A stretch of 64,000 bases of DNA. Source: Homarus americanus (lineage: Eukaryota > Arthropoda > Malacostraca > Decapoda > Nephropidae). Each line of letters begins with the position of its first letter. The first letter of the stretch is position 1. Below the pieces are notes generated by a model, which saw only the letters and a list, made by a program, of their open reading frames with translations, made no database searches and was not told where the DNA came from. The stretch spans positions 18,252,011 to 18,316,010 of the forward strand of contig NW_024737042.1 in assembly GCF_018991925.1 (NCBI RefSeq), read 5' to 3'. The position numbers were made by a program, and so were the translations under genes. Shown here in pieces: positions 20,533 through 31,237 of the stretch.

Positions 20533-22742
20533 TTGGGCCTATTTCCAGTCGTAGAGTATTCTTCTATCTCGTCAGGTGTTATCAGCAACTGGCAACCGAG
20601 ATCATCGGAGTCTGGCACCCGAACTTCACAGGAACTCTTGCAGGGTAGTGCCTCGACTAACTCCAGTTTGGGAACTTCGTCAAGGACACGGGCAAAGTGG
20701 GTCCTGCAATTATATTGCCTTAACCAATTAGCTTGGTGTAATTTAGGCGTCTTAGAGGAAGGGGTGAGAACGGTCCAACAAAATCTATGGCTACCCGAGA
20801 AGATGGTTCTGCAATGGCGGGTAAGGGTTTAAGTGGAAAAGGACGAACTTTATCCTTGGCGGACATACGTGGGCACTGATCACAACTCCTACAAAAAGCT
20901 CTCATATCCGCTCCCATACCTGGTCAGTAAAACTGATCAGCAACCTTCCTATAAGTTTTCCTACGAGAACAGTGACTTACTAGAGGGCTCTTGTGAGCTA
21001 CAGAGAGAATATTACTACGACAATCAGCAGGGACAACAAGTAAAAGCCGACCTACTTTGGCTGGTCGCTTGGATGACACACAAGACCTGTGTAACACCCC
21101 ATTAATAGAAACAAACTTATAAACCGACCCATCTCTCACCTGATCCTCCTCCCCTGAAGTCACCTTCTCCCTTACCCGCTTCAGAGTGGCACACGAGTCT
21201 TGAAGCTTGGCGAACTCCTTGGGAGTCACAGTCAGTGGCAACAAATTCGGCAGAATCAGGGGATGCGGTCGTTTCACCTTCGCCGTCCGTGTCTCTACAG
21301 CTTGGACCTTGGCTGCAGGCGTGGCGGCGTTTGAGGGTGGCGAGGCGACGTCGGCAGGTGGCGAGTCGTCTTCAGCAGGGGGCGTGGGGACTGGTGCTGG
21401 TGGCAAGGAGAGTTTTAAAGGTTCCGGGTCGTTAGGGTCACGAACACCGGGAACATTACCAATGAGGACACTAGCAAATTTAATGGGAGCTCTTACCACA
21501 TTAGACCAACCAGTGAAATAGGGGCAATTCAGGTAGCACCTAACAACAGGGAACTGGTCAACACGACCCAAATAATCGGCGACACTAACCTTCGGGCAGG
21601 TGGTGATGTCAGCGTCAGGCAGGGCTTCTTCAGAGACAATAATGCACGAACAACCGGTGTCCCTGATGAAGATAGATGCCCTAGACCCATTTATTGTTCC
21701 ACGGACACAATAACGGGGGCAGCTCCTGTCTTCCAAACAGAATCCGACCTTGTTGCTGGGCTGATGAGTGTCAGCAGTCTTGCAGGCGAGGGGATTCCTG
21801 GGACAGCGAGAACGAATGTGCCCTTCTCCGCAGCTGTGACACCGCACGACCAGTAAACTACTCCTGTGTACTCCAGGGGATGCTTCCTTGGAGGACGGAG
21901 GCTTCGCAATCTTCAGTATAGGAGGGGAAGACTTAGGGTAGACGTTACGAGCAGACGCCCAGTTGTCGGCAAGACGAACAGCTTCTCCAAGAGTCGCTGG
22001 CTGGTGTTCTTTGATGAAATTTCTCAAGTCTGGAGGTAGAGAAGACAAAACTGATCTAATATCATGAAGTCAGAGAGACACTCAAAGGTTTCTTCAACCT
22101 CTGATGCCTCTAGCCATTGTTGAAACAAACGACCCAGGTGAATCGAAAACTGCTGGTGCGTTTCTCCTGCTCTAATCTTCGTTCTGCGGAAATCAACACG
22201 ATAACCATCAGAAGTCTTGTTAAATCCTCGCAAGAGAGCTTGCTTCAACAAGAAGTAATTTATGGTGATGTCGGCAGACAGGGACGTGTAAATCTCTACC
22301 GGCTTACCACTCAGTAGGCTACCCAACCTTACAGCATAGCTATCTGGGTCTACACCAAGCAACTCAGCTACCCGTTCAACCCTAACAAGGTAGGAGGCGA
22401 TGTCTTCTCCTTCACGGTACACAGGCAAGCTGGGTTTTACCACATTGTCTTGTGTATGGCCAGAGGATTCTAGTTTACTTGAAGCATTAATCCTAGCTAG
22501 TTCTAGGTCCTTTTCTATCTGCAACTTAGCTAATTCGAACTCTCTTTCTCTATCTCTCTGACGTTTCTCCAACTCTTTCTCTCTGACGTTCCTCCAACTC
22601 TCTCTTTTTCTGAAGTTCCTCTCTCGCTTTCTGACGTTCCTCTCTCTCGGTATTCTATTGGTTGACCACGTACTGACCAACCTCAGTACCTGTTAGACCC
22701 AGGGCCACCGCTTGACCTTTCAACTCCTCAAATCTATACATA
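20533..22742 (-). pseudogene. E2 gag-protease-integrase(N) region
   Basis: The minus strand starts at 22742 (MYRFEELKGQAVALGLTGTE), reaches a TAG after VVNQ, and continues through a highly charged coiled coil to the gag core (PVYREGEDIASYLVRVERVA, LGSLLSGKPVEIYTSLSADI). A frameshift near 22040 leads into a 374-residue frame (22048-20924): LSSLPPDLRNFIKEHQPATL, a zinc knuckle CHSCGEGHIRSRC (one residue shorter than the usual spacing), protease FIRDTGCSCIIVSE, a proline/alanine-rich linker, VTPKEFAKLQDSCATLKRVR, and the integrase zinc domain (AHKSPLVSHCSRRKTYRKVA, CRSCDQC) with VAIDFVGPF carrying the first catalytic Asp. Sequence after that is unrelated or deleted. No reverse transcriptase lies between protease and integrase. 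Confidence 0.8.
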
Positions 22743-23145
22743 ATGATCCGAAAGGCCAAGAGCAAAAAGAAAAAATACACAACTTACCCCGCAAATAGCC
22801 AAAGGTAACTCACCTCGTGGCTCAATCAGGCCAATAAATGATTTGATCCGATTGGAGAGAACCTTGTTCTGCACCCAGCCCAGCTGAATCACTCTCAGGG
22901 TAAAGAAATCGCACCAGGTGAAACAACAACAAAAATGCTATGACAGCATCCACAGTGCACCCCAACCAACACCAAATAACTTCCCCCAAGTACAAGGGAG
23001 AGCAACAAAATTAGCACACAGAAGGAAGGGATAACCACTGAACAACACTTACTTCAGGGCCACAGACAGCAAGGCGGCGCGCTCACGGCAACTTACAACA
23101 ACACCTGGACGAATGTTAGCCCTCAGAAACCAAAGGTCAGAGACA

Positions 23146-23163
23146 ATCCTGGCAAGGTCGCCA
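23146..23163 (-). other. E2 primer-binding site
   Basis: On the minus strand TGGCGACCTTGCCAGGAT, two bases from the LTR. It is identical over 18 bases to the site of the element at 35192-35209. Confidence 0.75.
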
Positions 23164-23165
23164 CT

Positions 23166-23899
23166 TGTAAAGGATTGGGACTTAGGGATAGAAATCCCTT
23201 ACCAGACTAATCAGGTTCTTAATAAAGGAAAGTCAAGGACCATGGTTTTCTGAGGAATAACAAACAACCGTTTGAGATTGACATCTCTTTACTATAAAAA
23301 ATATAACACAAAACTCTGACACCACTCAACAAACATCAAATAACTATTAAGGAGTCAAACAATTAAGGCAGTCAACAGTTAATGGAGTCAAACTATTAAT
23401 GGAAGCAAACAATTAAAGGAAGCAAACAATTACTGGTAGTCAACAATTAATGGAATCAAACAATAGAATCAAACAATGAATAGATATTTCCTACGGCAGT
23501 GGCCCTGGGGATGGTCCAGACAGGCTTTCTCACTCGAGCTGCCGATGTCTTGCTACAGAGAGACACCGGGGCACAGACGGAGGGGATGAACTGACGGTCG
23601 TAGCAGCTGCGGTAGTGGTATGGGGTGGTAGTGGTATGGGGTCCAGGGATTGACAGTCAATAGGTAAAGGTCTGGGGACACAGCCCACGAGTCCAGAGCC
23701 TTTGATGAGATCACAGCCAGAATTTGACGACCAGCGGAGTAGCTAGATAGTGACTGTATGGCGGCTGGGGTGAATCTGCCGGTGACACAGGTAGCAGCTG
23801 CCGTTCTCACCTCTGTACAATCCCCCCAAGTGTTGGTCGCACCAGCAAACGAGAGAGTTAGCAGCGGTAACGAGCAGGAAGATCGTTTCCGCCCTTACA
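23166..23899 (-). repeat. E2 5' LTR (minus orientation)
   Basis: 734 bp, closely similar to 19619-20330, with an extra stretch of about 40 bp near 23625-23680 and a different count of the 17-bp repeat (about 23340-23480). Confidence 0.95.
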
Positions 23900-25758
23900 C
23901 CCATCGATCTAAAGAACGACTGGTTTAAAAATAAAGCATGAGAAGCACAAAAACTTGGAGATGAACCTCAAGGTCTGGGAATTTTTCAATTCCACTAAAA
24001 CTTTTTATGGGCCAATAATTCAAGGTGCAGCTTACCCTGATGTGGATGTCATGACTACCCAGTGGGTCCCTCTGCAACCAAATCTGAACCATCCCGAGAT
24101 GAGGGAGCTACTGCCATCAAAGAGAAGAAAAGTAACAAAGCCTCAGGTCCTGATAGGGTAATTGCAGCCAAGGTGTATAAAGCAGAAGGACTTCTGCTTA
24201 CCAGCCGCCTCCACTCTCTCCTGGAGGATATATGGGAAAAGGATGAAATCCCCCAAGCTCTTAAAGACGCCTCCATCATTAATATTTATAAAAACAAGGG
24301 AGACCAGTCAGACTGTGGCAACTACCACTGAATCTCGCTGCTGTCCGTAGCTGGCAAGACTAACGCCCGAATCCTCCTAAACAGATTTCTTCCTGAGGTG
24401 GAAAACTTCCTCCCAGAATCTCAATGTGGCCTTAGAGCCAGTGGTTCCCAACCTTTTTTTGGCTGCGACCCTAAATTTCACAACAATACGGTGTCGTGAC
24501 CCTCAGGAATATAATATATTATATAGCTTGAATGTTAAGCAAAACTTTTTTGACTATGATGAGTACTATATTTTTATAAATTGTCTAAAGTCCCATCGCG
24601 ACCCTATTGAGGATACCCCGCGACCCTGATTTGGGTCGCGACCTGAGGTTGGGAACCGCTGCTTTAGACCACCACGTGGCACCACTGACATTATATTTGC
24701 TGCCCGCCAGAAGAAGGTAAAGTACAATAAACAGCGTCGTGACTTGAACATTGCCTTCATTGACCTAACCAAAGCCTTCGACTCGGTCAACAGAGAAACC
24801 CTCTAGCGGATCCTCAGCTTTTTTGGCTGCCCACCAAAATTCATCGCCATTGTGAAGCAACTCCATGACTGCATGAACGGCAGTGGCCTTCAAAATGGCA
24901 CCCAATCTGAGTTCGACCCCATCCAAACAGGGGGATGTGTACTGACATCAACTCTCTTTTCCATTTTCTTGGCTGCCTCCCTTACTCGTGCCAGTGCCAA
25001 TTTGGCCAGTGGGGTGGACATCGACTACCGGATGAAAAGTCTTTTCACCATAGGACGACTCCAGGCAGGAACAATGGTGTCGGCAGCTTCCATTATTGAA
25101 CTTCTCTATGCAGCCAAACTCATCCTTGTCGCTCACACTGAATGTGACCTACAAGAGATCCTAAACTTCTCAGATGCATATGCACTTCGGCCTGCCCCTG
25201 GTTCAGCTTAATGGTACTACCCTCTCTAATGTTCCCCATTTTCGGTATCTCGGCTCCCACCTGTCCACCACTGTGGACATCGATAAAGAGATTCAACATC
25301 GGATCAGATGTGCATCTCAAGCCTTTGCCCGATTTCGTACCCGTGTCTTCAGCTGTAGGGAGTTGAAATTATCTACAAAGTTGCACTTTTATCAAGGAGT
25401 GGGCCTCCCCACCCTGCTATATGGCAGCGAGATATGGTTCACATACAGGAGGCACCTCCAGGCACTTGAAAATTTTCACCAACGTAGTCTACGTTCCATC
25501 TTCCGAGTTAGCTGGGAAGACAAGACAACAAATGCCAGTATTCTTGCTAACACCACCTGTAGGAACATCGAGGTTGCCATTTTTCATGAACAATTACGCT
25601 GGACTGGCCATGTTAACCGCGTGGACGACAGTAGACTGCCAAAGCAGCTACTTTACAGTCACCTAACGAATAGTAAAAGTAACGCTGGCGGGCAACTGAA
25701 AAGGTATATAAGGATAGTCTTAAGACAAACCCGAAAAAGTGCCAAATCAACCCCTTAA
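23900..25758 (+). pseudogene. RTE-like LINE reverse transcriptase and connection domain
   Basis: After the LTR element, reading resumes with SIDLKNDWF and then KKSNKASGPDRVIAAKVYKA, LEDIWEKDEIPQALKDASII, YKNKGDQSDCGNYH (TGA) ISLLSVAGKTNARILLNRF and PESQCG. After the MITE come RGTTDIIFAARQ, FIDLTKAFDSVNRET (catalytic Asp present) and GGCVLTSTLFSIF. The catalytic YADD box reads LLYAAKLILVAH, so both Asp residues are lost. A frameshift precedes HFRYLGSHLSTTVDIDKEIQ, PTLLYGSEIWFTYRRHLQAL and EQLRWTGHVNRVDDSRLPKQ. The reading ends at KSTP and stop (25758). Confidence 0.85.
24439..24661. mobile_element. hAT-type MITE, 223 bp
   Basis: Begins CAGTGGTTCCCAACCTT and ends AGGTTGGGAACCGCTG, terminal inverted repeats of about 16 bp of the hAT CAG...CTG type, and contains no coding capacity. 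The LINE reads CG-[insert]-FRPPRGTTD across it. The flanks CTTAGAGC and CTTTAGAC could be an 8-bp duplication altered by a substitution and an indel. Confidence 0.8.
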
Positions 25759-26040
25759 CCTGGGAGACGATTACTCCACACAGTAACGCTTGGAGGAGTA
25801 CCACACAAGAAGGTGTCAATACTTTTGATTTAGCCCGACTGCATACCGAGACAATCAAGCGCCAACGCTGAAAAGACGCTGCCGCCGCCCCTCCCGCACC
25901 AGATGCAACATTTGTGGACGGCACTGCCGGTCCCATATCGGCCTCTTTAGTCACCTCAGAACGCACAAACGAAGGTGACATCCTTAATAATTTATCTCTT
26001 TGTATCATAGCTGGATGATCGTCATACACGATTCCGAGTG
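25759..26040 (+). pseudogene. RTE-like LINE C-terminal zinc finger and 3' end
   Basis: After frame changes, 25904-25970 reads CNICGRHCRSHIGLFSHLRT followed by H, a C2H2 finger typical of the extreme C-terminus of this LINE type. The TGA after HKRR ends the ORF. The last 60-70 bases are 3' UTR. Confidence 0.7.
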
Positions 26041-26273
26041 ACAGCAAAGTAGTAGTTACCCATGGTAACAACACGATACCCTCTCTAAGTGACCCTGATG
26101 CATTTCCACAAAACTCACTGGGTAACACCAACCTCAATTTTAAATATTACTTCCCTGATTCTCCTGAGCTTAACTCCAGCCTCAATCCTTCTCCTTAATT
26201 AGCCATAACATCAGCAGTATTTCCCAAAGTCACTAGCGATATTGAACATTTGTATAACATACCTAATTATACT

Positions 26274-29200
26274 ATACACAGTAGGGTGTGTCATTCCGAG
26301 GCGAATTTTTTTTTGAGTTTGAAAAATCGGCCCATGGTATTAATGATGTAGTTCTATGTGCAGAATCATGTGATATCTTCAGATTTGAAAATTTTTCATT
26401 TTTTCCTAGGTAAATTTTAACTTGAAATCTTATGAAAATTCAGTATTCCCACCCTTTTACCAACACCACTAAATAGCTTATTTAAAGTAAAGTAAATGTA
26501 TCAGGTTAATTTATTAGGATGAAAATGATCCAGAATAGTGAAACGAATGATCTTGACACATTTATTAAATTTAATATTCCTTTAGAAAACAAAATCATCA
26601 AATACAAAAACCGGTTTTACTACTACCACCCGGTGTTGCTGCACACCATAGAGAACATGTCTTTCTTGCTTCTGTTTCTACTTATCACCTCCCTGCTGAC
26701 CACCTGAGCTCGGATGTAGCCTTCCCTCCTCTCCTGGCTGTACACGTGACTGCTGGCCTCGCTCACTTGCTGTACACAACGCTCTATACTCTGGGTGTGC
26801 GAGGGCCAGGCAGGGACATGCATGGGGTTGTCCAGGAAAGCTCTGACTTGAACATTGGTGAGGCTGCAGGTAAGAGGGGGCTCACTGCCAGCCTGGATGT
26901 TATCCAAATCTATGAGATCAGTGAGGGTCTTGGCACCTAGATTGACTTCAGGAGTCTTCCTGACCCTGAAGGAATCGTCACCAACTGATTCGTCATGCCC
27001 AGATCCTCTCATAAGTCTCATATCCAAGATCTTTTTGACTGCCACTCTTCTCTCCTCCTCATCCTTACTGCAGAGCATTGTCTGCAGAACTGCCTCGGGA
27101 TGAGCATACCAGGAAGATCTCCTCACAGTCTGCTCCACAATCTGAACAACCTTCCTTGGCTGACTCCTCAGGAGCTCTTCCGGGAAGAGAACATGCCTCG
27201 GACCTTCGGAGAACGATGACTTGACCTTGGTGTTGAACCAATTTGGCAAGTAGACACTCACGATGAATTGGACAATAAGTCTCAGGTTGTGAAGCTGGTT
27301 CCCTTTCAGTTTATGATGAGCGACCCAAATTCTGCAGAACCTGAGAGCCGTTGTGAGCCACCTAGAATGTGAGACTGGACCTATCTGCAGGTAAGCAAGT
27401 CTATCAGGCATGACCCCAGTTTTGATGGCACTGCAAATCATGTAACCATAGTACTGGTCAGTACTCAGGTCGTCAATGACAGTATGTGCAAGCTCAACGA
27501 GTGGAGGGCCAACTGTGATTTTTTTCAAAGCTCGGATTTATTTCTAACTCAGTGGCAGAGTCCAGCATCTTGCCAAGAGGACCAGACCATCTGTTGTTTG
27601 AAAGAGTCTTGCCATCCAGCTCCTGGATCAGATGTCTGAGTGGCAACTCGTTGGTGTGGAGGTCACAAACAATCCAGACCAGCTTCCTCCCAATCTTCCG
27701 CTCTATCCACTGTATGACCCCCCTTTGCCACCCTGTGTTCGTGTTGGTGCTGTCCCTCCAATGGCCTGCAGGGTCTGGTCTACGTTCCTCTCTGAGCCAG
27801 TTCACAATGTTATCTGCCACTATCTCAGCTGGTTTCCTGATGTCATCTTTCTCTGGAGTGAAATGCCACAAATACTTCCCTCCTGGTTCACTGCAGCAGG
27901 AGTAGTGTTCCTCCTTCACCATGGCAGGGAACAACTTGTCAGAATCTCCAACTTTCATGAACACTTTAGTGTCATCCCTTCTCCATCAAAGAACAAACAA
28001 TTGATTCCATTTTCTCTTATCCCCTTATCAAACTCCTCTTCTAGGTTACTGACAAGTTTCTCCTGAGCTCTCCTTACTTTGTTATGATCTATCACCAGGT
28101 GAACATCATCAGGTGTTATCAAACCACCGTCAATCCAGGCAGCTGTTGCTATCTCTGCAGTTTCTCTGAGACCAGTGTGGTGTCGCATGCTGGCCAGAGC
28201 TATGCTCGGGATATCTTTCCTATTTCGAATCTTATGCCTGGAAGGTTTGGGATCATTATTTTCTGGGTTAGGGACAAAGTCACCATTCTCCTGGTCAGCA
28301 CTCGGATCAGCCATGGGGAAGTCATTAAACTCTGAATCAGCTTGACTCCAATCATCGGCCTTTTTTACCTCACCCTGGGCCTTCTCAAGTCTCTTTTCCT
28401 CGGCAACTCTTCTCCTCTTCTGTCTCTCTGTGGCAGCCTCCTGTCTCTTGGACTCCGGAATATCTTGGCTAGAAATCATGAGAGCCCCTATACTGCCAGT
28501 CTTCTCTCTGTGCTTTGACAAATGCCAGTTCGATCACAGGAATCTTCAGTTCACGCTTGCAAATACAGGAGATGTGGGCCTCGGATTTACAGTCACGATC
28601 GCATCCAAACTCAGGACAGAGAACAATTGGGCACTTGCAAGTAATTATGTCAAATAACTGGTCCAGTTGCTTGGCAAAGCTGTCCTTAACTGCAAGTTTT
28701 CCTCTCCCAAGAGAGATATCTCTTGCCTTTTCCAACTGGCTAGCGGTCTCTCACTAATCTTCTTCTGACTGGTTATGACTGGAGGCTTGAACTGAGCGTT
28801 AGCCAGAGTGTACTGTGCCAAGACAGCTTTGGTCATATCACTGGCAATGTCTTTGTTTGTGTAAGTTCTTTGGTTCTTTTCACTGATTTGCCTGATTAAA
28901 ACACCGTATCTCAAAGCATCTCTCAATGTAGGCAACTCCGACTTCAGGAGCTCTCTCCCAGACCCAAGATAGTGACTGAGATGGCTGGATTTTTGGTTCC
29001 TCGTCCTGACACAAGCAGCCATCGCAAATATTATCAACTTATAAATGCATCAGAATCTGAAGCAGAAAAAAATATTGTTAGTTGGGTTGTTAAAGATTGA
29101 AGTCAGAAAGCAATGTTCACTATTTAATTGTAATGCACTAATGCAGCTGTACGTTGGATTTTCGATAAATTTCACGCTAAAATTTACCTTGCAAAAGGTT

Positions 29201-29315
29201 GCAAAATATTGAAACTGAAATTATTTTCTGTTTATATACACTAAAATCTACCAAAAAAGTGATGGGCCATTAGTTTTAGCTGATCTTTCCTCCTATGACA
29301 CACCCTAATACACAG
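26274..29315 (-). mobile_element. DNA transposon with 13-bp TIRs and 8-bp TSD, uncharacterised family
   Basis: The element spans 26282-29307 (3,026 bp). Its ends are TAGGGTGTGTCAT and ATGACACACCCTA, perfect 13-bp inverted repeats. It is flanked by ATACACAG on both sides (26274-26281 and 29308-29315), a perfect 8-bp duplication. Removing it and one ATACACAG restores the LINE reading TIHS-VNTSRH. An 8-bp duplication fits hAT, P or Merlin type integration, but the coding region is not one that I can place in those families. All coding is on the minus strand and broken. Confidence 0.92.
26623..29037 (-). pseudogene. Transposon protein of an unnamed arthropod family
   Basis: Five minus-strand frames join in order. 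29037-28645: a helical N-terminus (SSHLSHYLGSGRELLKSELP). 28735-28469: a Cys cluster (CKCPIVLCPEFGCDRDCKSE, ISCICKRELKIPVIELAFVK), probably zinc-binding. 28521-27955: a basic/charged region, then ALASMRHHTGLRETAEIATA, DGGLITPDDVHLVIDHNKVR and INCLFFDGEGM. 27964-27494: KEEHYSCCSEPGGKYLWHF, WIERKIGRKLVWIVCDLHTN, ELPLRHLIQELDGKTLSNNR. 27528-26623: DDLSTDQYYGYMICSAIKTG, GPVSHSRWLTTALRFCRIWV, PSHTQSIERCVQQVSEASSH and ending NRSKKDMFSMV. The FFDGE, VCDLHTNE and SIERC blocks could be the acidic residues of an RNase H-like fold; that is inference. The pieces overlap in different frames, so at least four frameshifts separate them. Confidence 0.75.
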
Positions 29316-29883
29316 CGTCAATACGTCACGCTATATGTTGATATTAAGTATAACAATTCTGTAAAAGATGATTTAAAGGTTTAGTTGGAGTTCGTGGAGA
29401 ATATTTTCATTGAATTACGTTACGACACACGAAATATTCTAGTAGTAGTAATTTACAGAAGACCCCACACCAATGTAAGGAATTTTCTTGATAAATTATC
29501 GGAGTTTATCTGTATCATAAGTTCAGAGAGGGAATTTTTCTACGTTACTAGAGATTTCAAACTTAATCTACTAAAATCAAAGACGGACACCTCAGTAATA
29601 GACCTTCTTGCTACCTATCAAACTAATTTCTTCTTCAGCACTATAACCAAACCCACCAGAGTAACTGCCACCTCTGCCACTGTGATAGATCATATCTGGA
29701 CTAATAACACTACTAACAATCTTGCAAGTGGAATTACTTATAACAATATCTCACATCACTTCCCAGTTTTTGCCATATACAGTATAAAACAGCCACAAGA
29801 TCTGAAACGTCTAGTAAAGCTACAAAAAAATACAGAGACTACTGTGCCGACAATATGCTCCTGTTCGAAATGCTAAGTGGGAT

Positions 29884-30408
29884 CTAGTCTATGCCTCCAA
29901 CAACCCCAAAGTGATCTGCTGGAATTTCTCTTGCATCTTCAATGAGCCTGGTGAGGTGTTCTCCCCAGCTGTCGGCGATGACCACCAGATCGTCTAGATA
30001 AGCAGCAGTCCCCTCAAGATTTCGAGAAGGGTAGTTAATCAATCGCTGGAAGGTAGCAGGAGCATTAATCATACCAAATGGCATAACAGTGTATCGATAT
30101 AAACCAAAAGGGGTAGTAAAGGCAGATATGGTTTTGGCTCTGTTAATAATATTTGGTAGTAATCTTTTATCAAGTCAATCGTACTAATATATTTAGCTTG
30201 TCCATTTTTATCCATCAGATCCTTCATCAGAGGAAGCGGGAAAGAATCGGGGACAGTTACATTATTGACTGTACGGTAATCTGTACATAGTCTGCTACTT
30301 CAATCAGGTTTAGGGGTTAACAAGCAGGGTGAAGCCCAAAGTGATACACTGGGTTCGGCAAGATTATCTAATAAAAATGTTACCTCTTTTTTTCATTATT
30401 TCTCTGTT
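29884..30408 (-). pseudogene. Reverse transcriptase core, second part
   Basis: The minus strand reads LDNLAEPSVSLWASPCLLTP, LCTDYRTVNNVTVPDSFPLP, YISTIDLIKDYYQILL (one catalytic Asp) and, after frame changes, TVMPFGMINAPATFQRLI and AAYLDDLVVIADSWGEHL with an intact YLDD box. RNA-dependent DNA polymerase of Gypsy type. Cut at the left by LINE copy C and at the right by a solo LTR. Confidence 0.85.
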
Positions 30409-31237
30409 TGTAAAGGCCTGGGACTTAGGGATAGAAATCCCTTACCAGGCTAATCAGGATCTTAATAAAGGAAAGTCAAGGACCATGGTTTTCTGAGGAA
30501 TAACAAACAACCGTTTGAGATTGACATCTCTTTACTATAAAAAATATAACACAAAACTCTGACACCACTCAACAAACCTCAAATAATAATTACGGGAGTC
30601 AAACAATTAAGGCAGTCGACAGTTAATGGAGTCAAACAATTAAAGGAAGCAAACAATTAAAGGAATCAAACAAATAATGGGAGTCAGCAATTAATGGATT
30701 CAAACAATTAAATGGAGTCAACAATTGATAGAATCGAATAATAAAGGGGAGTCAGCAAATAATGGAATCAAACAATCATAGAATCAAACAATGAACAAAT
30801 ATTTCCTACGGCAGTGGCCCTGGGGGAAGGTTCTCGAACACGGTGATGCACACTCAGGGTAGGGAAGCGTCCATTCAACTCCACACTCGGGCGACGTCTT
30901 GAAAAGGCAGGAGAACACCAGGGCACAGACGGAATGAGATGAACTGACGGTCGTGGTATGGTAGTGGTAGATGACCAGAGAGTTGGCAGTTGATAGGTGA
31001 AGGTCTGGGAACACAGCCCACGAGTCCAGGACCTATGATGAGATCACAGCCAGAATTTGACGGACAGCCGGGTAGCTAGATAGTGACTGTACTGAGGCTG
31101 GGTTGAATCTGCAGGTGACCCAGATAGTCGCTGCCGTTCTCACCTCTGTCCAACCGCCCCAAGTGTCGTCTGCACCAGCAAACAAGGGAGTTAGCAGCGG
31201 GAACCAGCCGGAGGATCGTTCCCGCCCTTACACTGTT
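30404..31237 (-). repeat. Solo LTR of the E2 family with perfect TSD
   Basis: The 824-bp LTR at 30409-31232 matches the E2 LTRs end to end (minus strand TGTAAGGGCGG...CCTTTACA) and is flanked by CTGTT at 30404-30408 and 31233-31237. It interrupts reverse transcriptase coding. It is longer than the other copies because its 17-bp tandem array (about 30590-30800) has more units. A solo LTR normally arises by recombination between the two LTRs of a full element. Confidence 0.95.

Larger units (their letters stand above)
19619..23899 (-). mobile_element. LTR retrotransposon E2, minus strand, internally deleted
   Basis: Two LTRs (19619-20330 and 23166-23899) flank gag, protease and part of integrase in minus orientation. 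A primer site (23146-23163) lies beside the right LTR and a G-rich polypurine tract beside the left one. The flanks are CCCAG (19614-19618) and CCCAT (23900-23904), a possible 5-bp target duplication with one change. The host site is the linker of the RTE-like LINE. The rest of integrase, reverse transcriptase and RNase H are missing. A solo LTR of the same family lies at 30409-31232. Confidence 0.9.
18930..26040 (+). mobile_element. RTE-like LINE, 5'-truncated, with two nested insertions
   Basis: Plus-strand pieces in order: endonuclease C-terminus (18930-19330), linker (19364-19618), then after an LTR element (19619-23899) the reverse transcriptase (23900-25200), split by a MITE (24439-24661), then the thumb/connection region (25174-25758) and a C-terminal zinc finger (about 25904-25970). 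The 3' end near 26040 has GTCATCGT-like sequence followed by another LINE. Several stops and frameshifts are present. Confidence 0.85.
26045..29910 (+). pseudogene. LINE copy C, ORF2 endonuclease split by a transposon
   Basis: The left part (26045-26281) corresponds to VTHGNNTIPSLSDPDAF, NFKYYFPDSPELNSS and DIEHLYNIPNYTIHS, with an internal deletion of about 100 bp before DIEHL compared with copy B. After the transposon, reading resumes at 29308 with NTSRH, then an open stretch (29385-29876): ENIFIELRYDTRNILVVVIY, TSVIDLLATYQTNFFFSTIT, ATVIDHIWTNNTTN and NISHHFPVFAIY. The SDH box is SHH and the GDFN box is RDFK, so the catalytic residues are gone. It stops at about 29910 against the minus-strand LTR element. 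Confidence 0.8.

Noticed and set aside
19614..23904. A firm 5-bp target duplication for E2
   Set aside because: The flanks are CCCAG and CCCAT, matching at four of five bases; kept only as possible.
26719..28757. Plus-strand frames inside the second DNA transposon
   Set aside because: Antisense to the minus-strand protein pieces that join in order and carry the conserved blocks.
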